The notes under the pieces are model-generated. The model did no database searches. It had not been told where the DNA came from and worked only from the letters and a program-made list of their open reading frames with translations. A program made the translations under genes and the position numbers. Positions 7,021-13,863 of a stretch of 13,984 nucleotides of DNA are shown in pieces (position 1 is the stretch's first letter; the number at the start of each line of letters is the position of its first letter). The DNA comes from PSLL01 sp964389705 (GTDB lineage: Bacteria; Desulfobacterota_D; UBA1144; Nemesobacterales; CSP1-2): NCBI GenBank assembly GCA_964389705.1, contig CAYMEO010000069.1, positions 1-13,984 of the forward strand. Direction: 5' to 3'.

Positions 7021-7051
7021 GTATTAACCCACGATCTATTTGGGTTAGTAC
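7021..7051 (+). other. Stable hairpin between the PLP enzyme gene and the small-protein gene
   Basis: GTATTAACCCA (7021-7031) pairs with TGGGTTAGTAC (7041-7051) around a 9-base loop. This gives an 11-bp stem with a single T-G pair, which is an acceptable wobble in RNA. It begins 36 bases after the stop of the aminotransferase-fold gene. No T-run follows, so it does not look like an ordinary intrinsic terminator. It may be an RNA processing or stabilising element, a bidirectional terminator of unusual form, or an operator. Confidence 0.5.
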
Positions 7052-7103
7052 TGAGTCCCGATTAAGTATGTAGGGATGAATTGATGAATTTAAGGAGGTA
7101 GAG

Positions 7104-7364
7104 ATGGATGAAATTAAAGAACTAATAGAGCAGTTAAACCAGATCCTTGGGGTACTAAGTGGCAACGCAGCTATTCTCAGGTATCAGTACGCCCCTGTAA
7201 AAAAGGCAGTTCAGGATGAATCATTAGAGGACGTTAAACATGCCCTCATTGGTTTTGAGATGTATTTGAGTAATGTAAAAGAGAAAGTTGTTGATGCCTA
7301 TCTCCTCTGGGAAAAGATTATGGAGGAGATTGATATAAGTAAGAATAAGACGCTCAGTAGTTAG
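7104..7364 (+). CDS. Small helical protein of unknown function
   Basis: An 86-residue acidic protein I do not recognise. It has no cysteine, no signal peptide and no membrane segment, and should be cytoplasmic. Heptad-like hydrophobic spacing suggests helices at about 1-19, 22-38, 40-62 and 63-77, a small helical bundle that could dimerise or bind a partner. The start is very well supported: AAGGAGG at 7092-7098 lies 5 bases before the ATG, the strongest ribosome binding site in the window, implying a well-translated gene. It sits alone, 118 bases after the PLP enzyme gene and 253 bases before the Rrf2 regulator. A tie to Fe-S metabolism is only positional. The strong ribosome binding site and clean amphipathic pattern argue that it is real. 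Confidence 0.72.
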   Translation: MDEIKELIEQLNQILGVLSGNAAILRYQYAPVKKAVQDESLEDVKHALIGFEMYLSNVKEKVVDAYLLWEKIMEEIDISKNKTLSS

Positions 7365-7460
7365 ATGGGCTTGGAGATTCTTCAGTGCGACTTGGGCTAT
7401 ATCTTCCATTATGATTGTGAAATGGGGGATGTGGCTAATTTAAAAAAGCCAAGCCAGCAC

Positions 7461-7488
7461 TTGACAGACACGAATTTGTACCTAAAAT
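7461..7488 (+). promoter_or_regulatory. Sigma-70-type promoter candidate for the rrf2-suf cluster
   Basis: TTGACA at 7461-7466 is a perfect -35 hexamer. TAAAAT at 7483-7488 matches the -10 consensus at five of six bases, and the spacer is 16 bases. This is the best promoter match I can see in the window and it faces the regulator and suf genes. Transcription would start near 7495 and leave a leader of about 120 bases. Confidence 0.55.
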
Positions 7489-7514
7489 AACACTTTAGCT
7501 TTGTATCTCTTTTT

Positions 7515-7530
7515 AAAATCTAAAGATTTT
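7515..7530. promoter_or_regulatory. AT-rich palindrome, possible operator of the Rrf2 regulator
   Basis: AAAATCT-AA-AGATTTT is a perfect 7-bp inverted repeat with a 2-base centre. It lies about 20-35 bases past the expected start of the promoter at 7461-7488 and upstream of a second TTGACA at 7554-7559. The heptamer TCAATCC follows twice, at 7530-7536 and 7544-7550. Rrf2 proteins bind as dimers to AT-rich, dyad-symmetric sites near their own promoters, so autoregulation here is plausible but inferred. Confidence 0.4.
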
Positions 7531-7553
7531 CAATCCTTACAACTCAATCCGTC

Positions 7554-7586
7554 TTGACAGTGTTTATATCTATGTTAATCTATACT
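7554..7586 (+). promoter_or_regulatory. Second, imperfect promoter-like pair closer to the regulator
   Basis: A second perfect TTGACA (7554-7559) is followed by TTAATC at 7575-7580 (15-base spacer, poor match) and TATACT at 7581-7586 (five of six, but a 21-base spacer). Neither pairing is ideal. Such an over-long spacer can mark a promoter that needs an activator to distort the DNA, so it may be a regulated start site. Confidence 0.25.
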
Positions 7587-7617
7587 TTATGGATGTAGAA
7601 AGTCCAGATTAAGGTAG

Positions 7618-8043
7618 ATGAATATGCAAGTAAGTAGAACGCTGGACTATGCAGTTAGGTCTCTAACTTATATGAGTAGGCGTCCTGTGGAACGGTTCAA
7701 TATAAAGGAGATCTCTGAAAATCAACATATTCCCTTGAATTACCTGGCAAAAATTATGCGGAGGCTTGTGAATAAGGGGCTTGTAAGGTCAATGGTTGGA
7801 CCAGATGGGGGTTATGCCTTGCGAAAGTCTCCGGCTGAGATAAGCCTAAGAGAGGTTTATGAGGCTGTTGAAGGCGAACTCAGGATGATTGACTGTATGG
7901 ATAGGGGCACAATATGTGTTTTGTATGAGAGTTGTCCACAGATCTCCGTTTGGGATAAACTTCGGGTCTCTATGGTTAGGGTACTCCAGGATACCACTTT
8001 GGAGGATATGCTAAACCAAAATACTAAATTGGATGTGGCCTGA
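7618..8043 (+). CDS. Rrf2-family transcriptional regulator, probably Fe-S sensing
   Basis: A 141-residue DNA-binding protein of the IscR/Rrf2 family, probably controlling the suf genes that follow. Residues about 5-70 form the winged helix: the opening QVSRTLDYAVRSL, the recognition region IPLNYLAKIMRRLVNKG and the wing GPDGGYALRK are family hallmarks. A C-terminal cluster-binding segment carries Cys93, Cys100 and Cys106, spaced C-x6-C-x5-C, close to but not identical with the C-x5-C-x5-C of Escherichia coli IscR. A dimerisation helix follows. An ATG two codons later (7624) fits the family start better and lies 9 bases after AAGG (7611-7614), against 3 bases for the first ATG; either may be used. 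sufB follows after 60 bases. I avoid the names iscR and sufR because orthology is unproven. Confidence 0.93.
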   Translation: MNMQVSRTLDYAVRSLTYMSRRPVERFNIKEISENQHIPLNYLAKIMRRLVNKGLVRSMVGPDGGYALRKSPAEISLREVYEAVEGELRMIDCMDRGTICVLYESCPQISVWDKLRVSMVRVLQDTTLEDMLNQNTKLDVA

Positions 8044-8103
8044 CTCATTTAAGTTTAGAGAACAAGAAATTAAAGGAGTAGACTATCTTTAAGGGAGATT
8101 ACT

Positions 8104-9546
8104 ATGAGCACACAAGTAAACACAGTTGAGGAACTAACAAACCGAGAATACAAATACGGTTTTGTTACTCCAATTGAGTCGGATTCCGTGCCACCTGGCC
8201 TGAATGAGGATATAATACGTCTTATCTCGGCCAAGAAAGGCGAACCTGAATTCATGCTTGAATGGCGGTTGAAGGCTTACAGGCACTGGTGCACTATGCA
8301 GGAGCCTAAGTGGCAAAATGTTCACTACCCGCCTATTGACTATCAGAGTATCGTGTACTACTCGGCACCTAAAAGGAGGGAGGCTAAAAGCCTTGATGAG
8401 GTGGATCCAGAGTTGTTAAAGACTTATGAAAGGCTTGGTATTCCTCTTGAGGAGCAGAAAAGGCTCTCAGGGGTTGCAGTAGATGCCGTCTTCGATAGCG
8501 TATCGGTGTTAACTACATTTAAAGAGAAGCTCGCTGAGTTGGGAATCATATTCTGCTCATTCTCTGAGGCTGTACAAAACTATCCGGAGCTTGTTAAAAA
8601 GTATCTCGGCTCTGTCGTACCATATACGGATAACTACTTTGCTGCGCTTAACTCTGCTGTCTTTAGCGATGGATCGTTTTGCTATATTCCTAAGGGTGTA
8701 CGTTGTCCGATGGAGCTATCTACATATTTCCGTATAAATGCCGAAAATACAGGACAGTTTGAACGTACTCTGATCATTGCTGAGCCAGGTAGTTACGTTA
8801 GCTATCTCGAAGGCTGTAGCGCTCCTATGCGTGATGAGAATCAACTTCATGCTGCGGTAGTTGAGCTTATTGCCCATGATGATGCCACCATAAAGTATTC
8901 TACAATCCAGAACTGGTATCCGGGTGACAAGGAGGGCAGGGGCGGTATATATAACTTTGTTACGAAGCGCGGCCATTGTTTGGGGCGTAACTCGCACATA
9001 TCCTGGACCCAGGTTGAAACTGGTTCTGCCATTACATGGAAATATCCGAGTTGTATTCTTCAAGGAGATAATTCTGTAGGTGAATTTTACTCAGTGGCCC
9101 TTACGAATAACCACCAGCAGGCCGATACAGGCACAAAGATGATTCATATCGGCAAGAATACACGCAGCACAATCGTCTCCAAGGGCATCTCTGCCGGTTA
9201 TGGTCAGAACACATATCGCGGATTGGTTCAGATCCTCAAGAGTGCAGAGGGAGCACGCAACTACACCCAGTGCGACTCTTTGCTTATAGGAGATAAGTGT
9301 GGTGCACACACCTTCCCCTATATAGAAGTGAGGAACTCCTCGGCTCGGATGGAACACGAGGCGACTACTTCAAAGATTGGTGAAGACCAAATCTTTTACC
9401 TTAAACAGCGCGGTCTGTCGGCCGAAGATGCCGTTTCGATGATAGTCAACGGCTTCTGTAAACAGGTCTTTCGTGAGTTGCCATTTGAGTTTGCTGTCGA
9501 GGCGGAAAGGCTGCTTAGCATAAGCCTTGAGGGGAGCGTTGGATAA
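8104..9546 (+). CDS. sufB: SufB, Fe-S scaffold subunit of the SufBCD complex
   Basis: A 480-residue scaffold protein on which the Fe-S cluster is built in the cytoplasm. The N-terminal helical part holds EFMLEWRLKAYRHW (49-62), and the rest is the beta-helix core typical of SufB/SufD. Two residues known in Escherichia coli SufB to hold the nascent cluster appear conserved by position: Cys390 in Q-C-D-S-L-L-I-G-D (for Cys405) and Glu419 in E-H-E-A-T-T-S-K (for Glu434), 29 residues apart in both. The C-terminus has the D-Q-I-F-Y-L-K-Q-R-G segment and NGFCKQVFRELPFE (449-462). Length is normal. AAGGGAG at 8091-8097 lies 6 bases before the ATG. It is the first structural gene of the operon, with 22 bases to sufC. 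Arginine is mostly CGN (15 of 23), unlike the genes upstream. Confidence 0.97.
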   Translation: MSTQVNTVEELTNREYKYGFVTPIESDSVPPGLNEDIIRLISAKKGEPEFMLEWRLKAYRHWCTMQEPKWQNVHYPPIDYQSIVYYSAPKRREAKSLDEVDPELLKTYERLGIPLEEQKRLSGVAVDAVFDSVSVLTTFKEKLAELGIIFCSFSEAVQNYPELVKKYLGSVVPYTDNYFAALNSAVFSDGSFCYIPKGVRCPMELSTYFRINAENTGQFERTLIIAEPGSYVSYLEGCSAPMRDENQLHAAVVELIAHDDATIKYSTIQNWYPGDKEGRGGIYNFVTKRGHCLGRNSHISWTQVETGSAITWKYPSCILQGDNSVGEFYSVALTNNHQQADTGTKMIHIGKNTRSTIVSKGISAGYGQNTYRGLVQILKSAEGARNYTQCDSLLIGDKCGAHTFPYIEVRNSSARMEHEATTSKIGEDQIFYLKQRGLSAEDAVSMIVNGFCKQVFRELPFEFAVEAERLLSISLEGSVG

Positions 9547-9568
9547 AAGATTCTGAGAGGGAGAAAAT

Positions 9569-10336
9569 ATGCTCGAAATTAAAAACCTGCACGTAAGCGT
9601 AAACAATCAGGAGATACTAAAAGGCATCAATCTCAAGGTCAATAAGGGTGAGGTTCACTCTATTATGGGACCAAATGGATCGGGCAAGAGCACTCTTGCT
9701 CAGGTTCTGGCTGGTCGAGAGACTTATAGCGTTACAGATGGGGAGATAGTCTTTGAGGGAAAAAACCTGCTTGAGATGAGTCCAGAGGATCGTGCTCGGG
9801 AAGGGATATTTATGGCATTCCAGTACCCAGTTGAAATTCCGGGGGTAACCAATACCTATTTCCTTAGAGAGGCGCTTAACGCCATACGCAAGCATCGGGG
9901 CCTTCAGCCTCTTAAGCCCGTAGAATTTGCCAAATTGGTTAATCAAAAGATGAAACTTCTCGAGATGGATGAGCAGCTCTTGCAGCGCTCAGTCAACGAA
10001 GGTTTCTCTGGAGGCGAGAAGAAGCGGAATGAAATTTTCCAGATGGCGGTGCTTGAACCTAAGCTCGGCATCCTTGATGAGACTGACTCGGGGCTCGATA
10101 TTGATGCCCTGAAGATTGTCGCCAATGGTGTTAATGCATTACGGAGTAAAGAACGCGCGTTTATTGTAATTACCCACTATCAGCGTTTACTCAACTATAT
10201 TATCCCCGATTATGTACATGTACTTGTTGATGGGCGAATTGTCAAGTCAGGCGGCAAGGAACTGGCTCTGGAGCTTGAGAATAGGGGCTATGCTTGGATT
10301 GAAAACGCACAGGCCGCTGCACCAGCCGGCGCTTAA
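9569..10336 (+). CDS. sufC: SufC, ABC-type ATPase of the SufBCD complex
   Basis: A 255-residue soluble ABC ATPase whose ATP-driven dimerisation opens the SufB-SufD interface for cluster assembly. It is not a transporter; no membrane partner is present. Motifs in order: Walker A GPNGSGKS at 34-41, Q-loop Gln85, signature FSGGEKKRNEI at 146-156, Walker B L-G-I-L-D-E with Asp170-Glu171, D-loop S-G-L-D, and switch His203. The E-K-K-R-N-E variant of the signature and the ETDSGLDIDAL stretch are specific to SufC. The last residues are Ala-rich and probably disordered. AGGGAG at 9558-9563 lies 5 bases before the ATG. It is placed between sufB and sufD, with 22 and 15 bases on either side. Confidence 0.97.
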   Translation: MLEIKNLHVSVNNQEILKGINLKVNKGEVHSIMGPNGSGKSTLAQVLAGRETYSVTDGEIVFEGKNLLEMSPEDRAREGIFMAFQYPVEIPGVTNTYFLREALNAIRKHRGLQPLKPVEFAKLVNQKMKLLEMDEQLLQRSVNEGFSGGEKKRNEIFQMAVLEPKLGILDETDSGLDIDALKIVANGVNALRSKERAFIVITHYQRLLNYIIPDYVHVLVDGRIVKSGGKELALELENRGYAWIENAQAAAPAGA

Positions 10337-10351
10337 ACAGGAGAGGTAGAT

Positions 10352-11695
10352 ATGAATGTCATTGTGATGCAAGATATAAAAAGCTACTTGGAGGGCTTTG
10401 CCCAGTTCGAGAAAGATGCTGCTCAGAACGGACTGGCATGGCTAAATCCAATCCGTCAGGCGGCTATTGACCGATTTTCTGAACTTGGATTTCCAACGAC
10501 GCGCGATGAAGATTGGCGATTCACTAACGTGACTGCGATTGCCCGGACCCCATTTCGACTTCCCCATGACGGCTATATTGAGCTTGCCCCACAAGATATT
10601 GATCCATTTGTATTTCCAGGTTTAAAGTGTAGCCAAATTGTCTTTGTAAATGGTCGATATTCACCCGGGCTCTCCAATTTGTTACCACTACCCAATGGTG
10701 TAAGAATTGCGAGCCTCACCCAAGCACTAACATCTGATCGAAGCTTGATTGAGCCGCATCTAGCCCAATACGCTGATTATCAAAGGGATGCCTTTTCCGC
10801 TCTCAATACCGCATTTATGTATGACGGGGCATTTGTTTATATTACAAAGGGTACGGTGCTCCAAGAACCAATCCATATATTGTATATATCAACTGCGACT
10901 GCTGATCCAATTATAACCCATCCCCGTAATCTGATTGTTATGGATGAAAATAGCCAGGCAACTATTGTGGAGGATCATGCTTCTTTGGGTAGTGATGTTT
11001 ATTTCTCAAATGTAGTTACAGAGGCGATAGTGGGGGAAAATAGTGTGCTGAGCTACTATTTTATTGAGCGTGAGAGTAAGAAGGCATTTAATGTTTCAAC
11101 ACTCAGGATTCAACAAGGGCGAAGCAGTAATGTCGTGACACACTCCATGCTGATTGGGGGCGCGCTTGTCAGGAGTAATGTTCATCTGATCTTAGCTGGG
11201 GAAGGCGGTGAGTGTATAGTCAACGGCCTCTTTATGTCAACTGGCAGGCAACATATGGACAATTACATGAGGGTTGAACACGCAAGTCCGCACTGCGACA
11301 GCCGCCAACTCTATAAGGGGATTCTCGATGGGAGGTCTCGTGGTGTTTTTCATGGACGTATCATAGTACATAAGAATGCGCAGAAGACAGACGCTAAGCA
11401 GACAAATAAGAATCTTCTCCTTTCCGACGATGCTCAGATTGATACAAAGCCTCAGCTCGAGATCTATGCCGATGACGTGAAGTGCACACACGGCGCAACT
11501 ATAGGCCAGATGGATAAGGACGCAATATTCTATATGCGCTCTCGCGGTATCGCGGAGGAATCGGCACGTGCCCTATTGCTTTTGGCTTTTGCAGGCGAGA
11601 ATCTTCAACGCATGAAGGTCGAGCCGATACGAAAGCGCCTCGAAGAGATTGTTGCCCAGTGGTTTAATCAGAGGAAGTTTTTGGAGAGTGTCTGA
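10352..11695 (+). CDS. sufD: SufD, partner of SufB in the Fe-S scaffold complex
   Basis: A 447-residue SufB paralogue that completes the SufB-SufC2-SufD complex and is needed for iron entry. The N-terminus (about 40-60) holds the family segment LGFPTTRDEDWRFTN. The beta-helix core follows, and the C-terminal part has KNLLLSDDAQIDTKPQLEIY (353-372). Next comes A-D-D-V-K-C-T-H-G-A-T, with Cys378 and His380 matching Escherichia coli SufD Cys358 and His360; the latter is known to matter for cluster formation at the SufB interface. Length is within the usual range. AGGAGAGG at 10339-10346 lies 5 bases before the first ATG, favouring it over the ATG five codons later. Its stop overlaps the sufS start by one base (TGATG), so the two are probably translationally coupled. 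Confidence 0.96.
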   Translation: MNVIVMQDIKSYLEGFAQFEKDAAQNGLAWLNPIRQAAIDRFSELGFPTTRDEDWRFTNVTAIARTPFRLPHDGYIELAPQDIDPFVFPGLKCSQIVFVNGRYSPGLSNLLPLPNGVRIASLTQALTSDRSLIEPHLAQYADYQRDAFSALNTAFMYDGAFVYITKGTVLQEPIHILYISTATADPIITHPRNLIVMDENSQATIVEDHASLGSDVYFSNVVTEAIVGENSVLSYYFIERESKKAFNVSTLRIQQGRSSNVVTHSMLIGGALVRSNVHLILAGEGGECIVNGLFMSTGRQHMDNYMRVEHASPHCDSRQLYKGILDGRSRGVFHGRIIVHKNAQKTDAKQTNKNLLLSDDAQIDTKPQLEIYADDVKCTHGATIGQMDKDAIFYMRSRGIAEESARALLLLAFAGENLQRMKVEPIRKRLEEIVAQWFNQRKFLESV

Positions 11696-12963
11696 TGACT
11701 GCAATCAGTGATGTGGCTGATTCAAAATTACTGATGCCTACATCTTATTTTGATGTTGAGAAGATTAGACAGGACTTTCCTATACTGAGGGAGAAGGTTA
11801 GAGGCAAGTCGCTAGTTTATCTCGATAACGCCGCTACAAGCCAAAAGCCTCAAATCGTGATTGACACAATCATTCGGTATTATTCATCGGAGAATTCAAA
11901 CATTCACCGTGGAATTCACTTCTTAAGTGAACGGGCTACGCGTGCCTATGAGGATACCCGTCTTAAGGTAAAATACTTCCTAAATGCATCGGATACTCGA
12001 GAAATTATATTTGTTCGTGGTGCCACAGAGGGCATCAATCTCGTTGCACAGAGCTATGGCAGGGCATTTATTAAGCCAGGAGATGAAATTATTGTCTCTG
12101 CAATGGAGCATCACTCCAATATTGTTCCGTGGCAGATATTGTGTGAACAGGTTGGTGCCAGACTACGGGTTATCCCGATCAACGACAGCGGCGAGTTGCT
12201 AATTGATGAGTATGAAAGGCTGTTGAATACAAAAACAAGATTCGTTTCGGTCACCCATGTCTCAAATGCCCTTGGCACGATTAATCCTATTAGGGAGATT
12301 ATTGAGATGGCACATCGCTGGAATATCCCAGTTCTGGTTGACGGAGCACAAGCAGCCCCTCATTTAACGGTGGATGTCCAGAATCTCAATTGTGATTTTT
12401 ATGTTTTCTCCAGCCATAAGCTTTTTGGACCAACTGGTGTTGGCGTACTTTATGGCAAAGCCGACCTTCTTGAGAAAATGCCCCCATACCAGGGAGGCGG
12501 TGATATGATCCGTTCAGTTACGTTTGAGAAAACCCTCTACAATGTGCTCCCATATAAATTCGAGGCAGGGACACCCCATATCGCGGGTGTCATAGGGCTC
12601 GGCTCTGCAATTGATTACTTGAGTGGAATCGGTTTAGAGAAAATAGCCGTCTATGAGCGGGAATTACTTGATTATGCTACGGATGCACTTTGTGCCATTA
12701 GGAGGGTGCAAATTATCGGAACGGCAAAAGAGAAGGCCGGTATATTGTCTTTTGTGATTGACGGTGTGCACCCGCATGATATCGGCACCATATTGGACTA
12801 TGATGGAATAGCAATCCGTGCGGGCCATCACTGTGCCATGCCGGTTATGCAACGCTTTGGTGTGCCAGCTACTGCCCGTGCGTCATTTGCCTTCTATAAC
12901 ACAAAAGAGGAAGTGGATGCACTTGTTCGGGCAATTCATAAAGTCATTGAGGTGTTTGGTTGA
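11695..12963 (+). CDS. sufS: SufS, group II cysteine desulfurase
   Basis: A 422-residue PLP enzyme that converts cysteine to alanine and holds the sulfur as a persulfide for Fe-S assembly. YLDNAATSQKP (42-52), EHHSN with His139-His140, V-D-G-A-Q (Asp216, Gln219), S-S-H-K-L-F-G-P with Schiff-base Lys242, and R-A-G-H-H-C-A-M-P with Arg375 and catalytic Cys380 are all intact. The compact R-A-G-H-H-C-A loop marks group II (SufS/CsdA) rather than IscS. The first 17 residues are an extension before the usual start of the family; the start is nevertheless fixed by the one-base overlap with sufD. The natural partner is SufU, whose gene follows directly. This differs from the cysteine-less class V enzyme at 5822-6985. 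Confidence 0.97.
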   Translation: MTAISDVADSKLLMPTSYFDVEKIRQDFPILREKVRGKSLVYLDNAATSQKPQIVIDTIIRYYSSENSNIHRGIHFLSERATRAYEDTRLKVKYFLNASDTREIIFVRGATEGINLVAQSYGRAFIKPGDEIIVSAMEHHSNIVPWQILCEQVGARLRVIPINDSGELLIDEYERLLNTKTRFVSVTHVSNALGTINPIREIIEMAHRWNIPVLVDGAQAAPHLTVDVQNLNCDFYVFSSHKLFGPTGVGVLYGKADLLEKMPPYQGGGDMIRSVTFEKTLYNVLPYKFEAGTPHIAGVIGLGSAIDYLSGIGLEKIAVYERELLDYATDALCAIRRVQIIGTAKEKAGILSFVIDGVHPHDIGTILDYDGIAIRAGHHCAMPVMQRFGVPATARASFAFYNTKEEVDALVRAIHKVIEVFG

Positions 12964-13415
12964 TGTTTGACCTCGGCGAACTGTACCATGATATCATATT
13001 CGATCATAATAGAAAGCCGCGTAACTTTAAGAGGCTTGAAGGAGCAAACCGGGTGGCTGAGGGTTACAACCCTCTTTGTGGCGATCAAATCACTATATAC
13101 CTCCACTTAGAGGATGAGGTAATTAGAGAAATCGGTTTTCAAGGTTCAGGCTGTGCAATCTCCAAGGCATCTGCTTCCATGATGACTGACAGCCTGAAAG
13201 GAAAAACAATAGCTGAAGCTAAGATTCTCTTCGATAAGGTTCATAAGATGCTTATTGGAGAGAAGGACACAATAGGCGATCTAAATGAGATTGGAGAGCT
13301 AGTATCGCTCTCGGGGGTGTATAATTTCCCCAATCGTGTTAAATGTGCCAGCCTGGCATGGCACACACTGAATGCCGCGTTGAAGGGAGATGAGACAGTA
13401 GTCTCGACAGAGTAA
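12963..13415 (+). CDS. sufU: SufU, zinc-dependent sulfurtransferase partner of SufS
   Basis: A 150-residue IscU-fold protein that accepts sulfur from SufS Cys380 and passes it on to SufBCD. The probable zinc ligands are Cys39 and Asp41 (N-P-L-C-G-D), Cys64 (G-S-G-C-A-I-S) and Cys128 (R-V-K-C-A-S). SufU rather than IscU is indicated by two points: the second and third cysteines are 64 residues apart against 43 in IscU, an insertion of about 21, and the residue before the last cysteine is Lys127, where IscU has His. The ATG at 12963 overlaps the sufS stop as TGATG, as at the sufD-sufS junction, with GAGGTG at 12949-12954. A TTG three bases earlier is in frame but less likely. No A-type carrier gene follows. 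Confidence 0.95.
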   Translation: MFDLGELYHDIIFDHNRKPRNFKRLEGANRVAEGYNPLCGDQITIYLHLEDEVIREIGFQGSGCAISKASASMMTDSLKGKTIAEAKILFDKVHKMLIGEKDTIGDLNEIGELVSLSGVYNFPNRVKCASLAWHTLNAALKGDETVVSTE

Positions 13416-13545
13416 ATACTGAGGCGTAGTAGAAAGAATACAGAATACAGGATTGGTTATGGGCTTTTAAACCCTTAGTATATAGTATCCTACATTCGAT
13501 TCATTAAAAAGTTTACAACAATCATTGTGAGAGGTTATCTGTATA
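13416..13545. other. Intergenic gap between sufU and the Rieske ferredoxin gene
   Basis: This 130-base AT-rich gap contains an imperfect GGGCTTTTAAACCC palindrome (13461-13474), a weak TTGGTT/TAGTAT promoter-like pair (13453-13458 and 13476-13481, 17-base spacer) and ACAAT-C-ATTGT (13518-13528). None is strong. The gap may hold a separate promoter for the ferredoxin gene. No terminator with a T-run is seen, so read-through from suf is possible. Confidence 0.3.
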
Positions 13546-13863
13546 ATGGACGAGTTTATAAAAGTGGCAAAAACATCCGATATACCTCCCGGAGAAATCA
13601 GATCATTTGAAGTCGGGAGTGAGATTATCGCCATATGCAATGTAGGCGGGAGGTTCTATGCCATAAAAGACGAATGCACGCACATGAATTATCCGCTTTC
13701 GGATGGCTTTCTGGATGGGGAGACGATAACCTGTGCTTGGCATGGGGCAAAATTCAATGTAAGGACAGGAGAGGTACTCTCTATGCCTGCCTATGAGTCA
13801 GTTGAGATCTATCAATTGAAGGTAGAAGGTGACGATATATACGTTTTGATAGAGACTTATTAA
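13546..13863 (+). CDS. Rieske-type [2Fe-2S] ferredoxin
   Basis: A 105-residue soluble electron carrier. The Rieske cluster ligands are complete: Cys44 and His46 (E-C-T-H-M), then Cys63 and His66 (C-A-W-H-G), a C-x-H-x16-C-x2-H arrangement. The rest fits the small ferredoxin subunits of aromatic-ring dioxygenases (BphF-like) and NirD-like proteins, with no signal peptide or membrane anchor. No oxygenase, reductase or nitrite reductase large subunit is in the window, so its partner is unknown. Genes of this type are known beside suf genes, for example in actinobacterial suf operons where they are often annotated as dioxygenase ferredoxin subunits. A role as an electron donor or cluster client in Fe-S assembly is therefore possible but inferred. 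GAGAGG lies 11 bases before the ATG, a wide spacing. Confidence 0.93.
   Translation: MDEFIKVAKTSDIPPGEIRSFEVGSEIIAICNVGGRFYAIKDECTHMNYPLSDGFLDGETITCAWHGAKFNVRTGEVLSMPAYESVEIYQLKVEGDDIYVLIETY

Noticed and set aside
7432..7451. TGGCT/AGCCA stem with an A/T loop, and GGCTTGG (7368-7374) facing CCAAGCC (7449-7455), as an attenuator-like switch
   Set aside because: The two pairings exclude each other, which is suggestive, but the stems are 5 and 7 bp, the long one spans 74 bases, and no terminator or leader peptide accompanies them. The best promoter starts downstream of both.
8073..8078. Extra AAGGAG before sufB as the sign of a short leader ORF
   Set aside because: No start codon follows at a usable distance; the AAGGGAG at 8091-8097 serves sufB.
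12960..12962. TTG as the start of sufU
   Set aside because: The next codon is an ATG that makes the same TGATG overlap as sufD-sufS and fits the family start; TTG is not needed.
13542..13547. Perfect TATAAT hexamer at the Rieske ferredoxin start
   Set aside because: It overlaps the start codon and no -35 box lies at a suitable distance (TTTACA is 24 bases away), so it cannot drive this gene as read.
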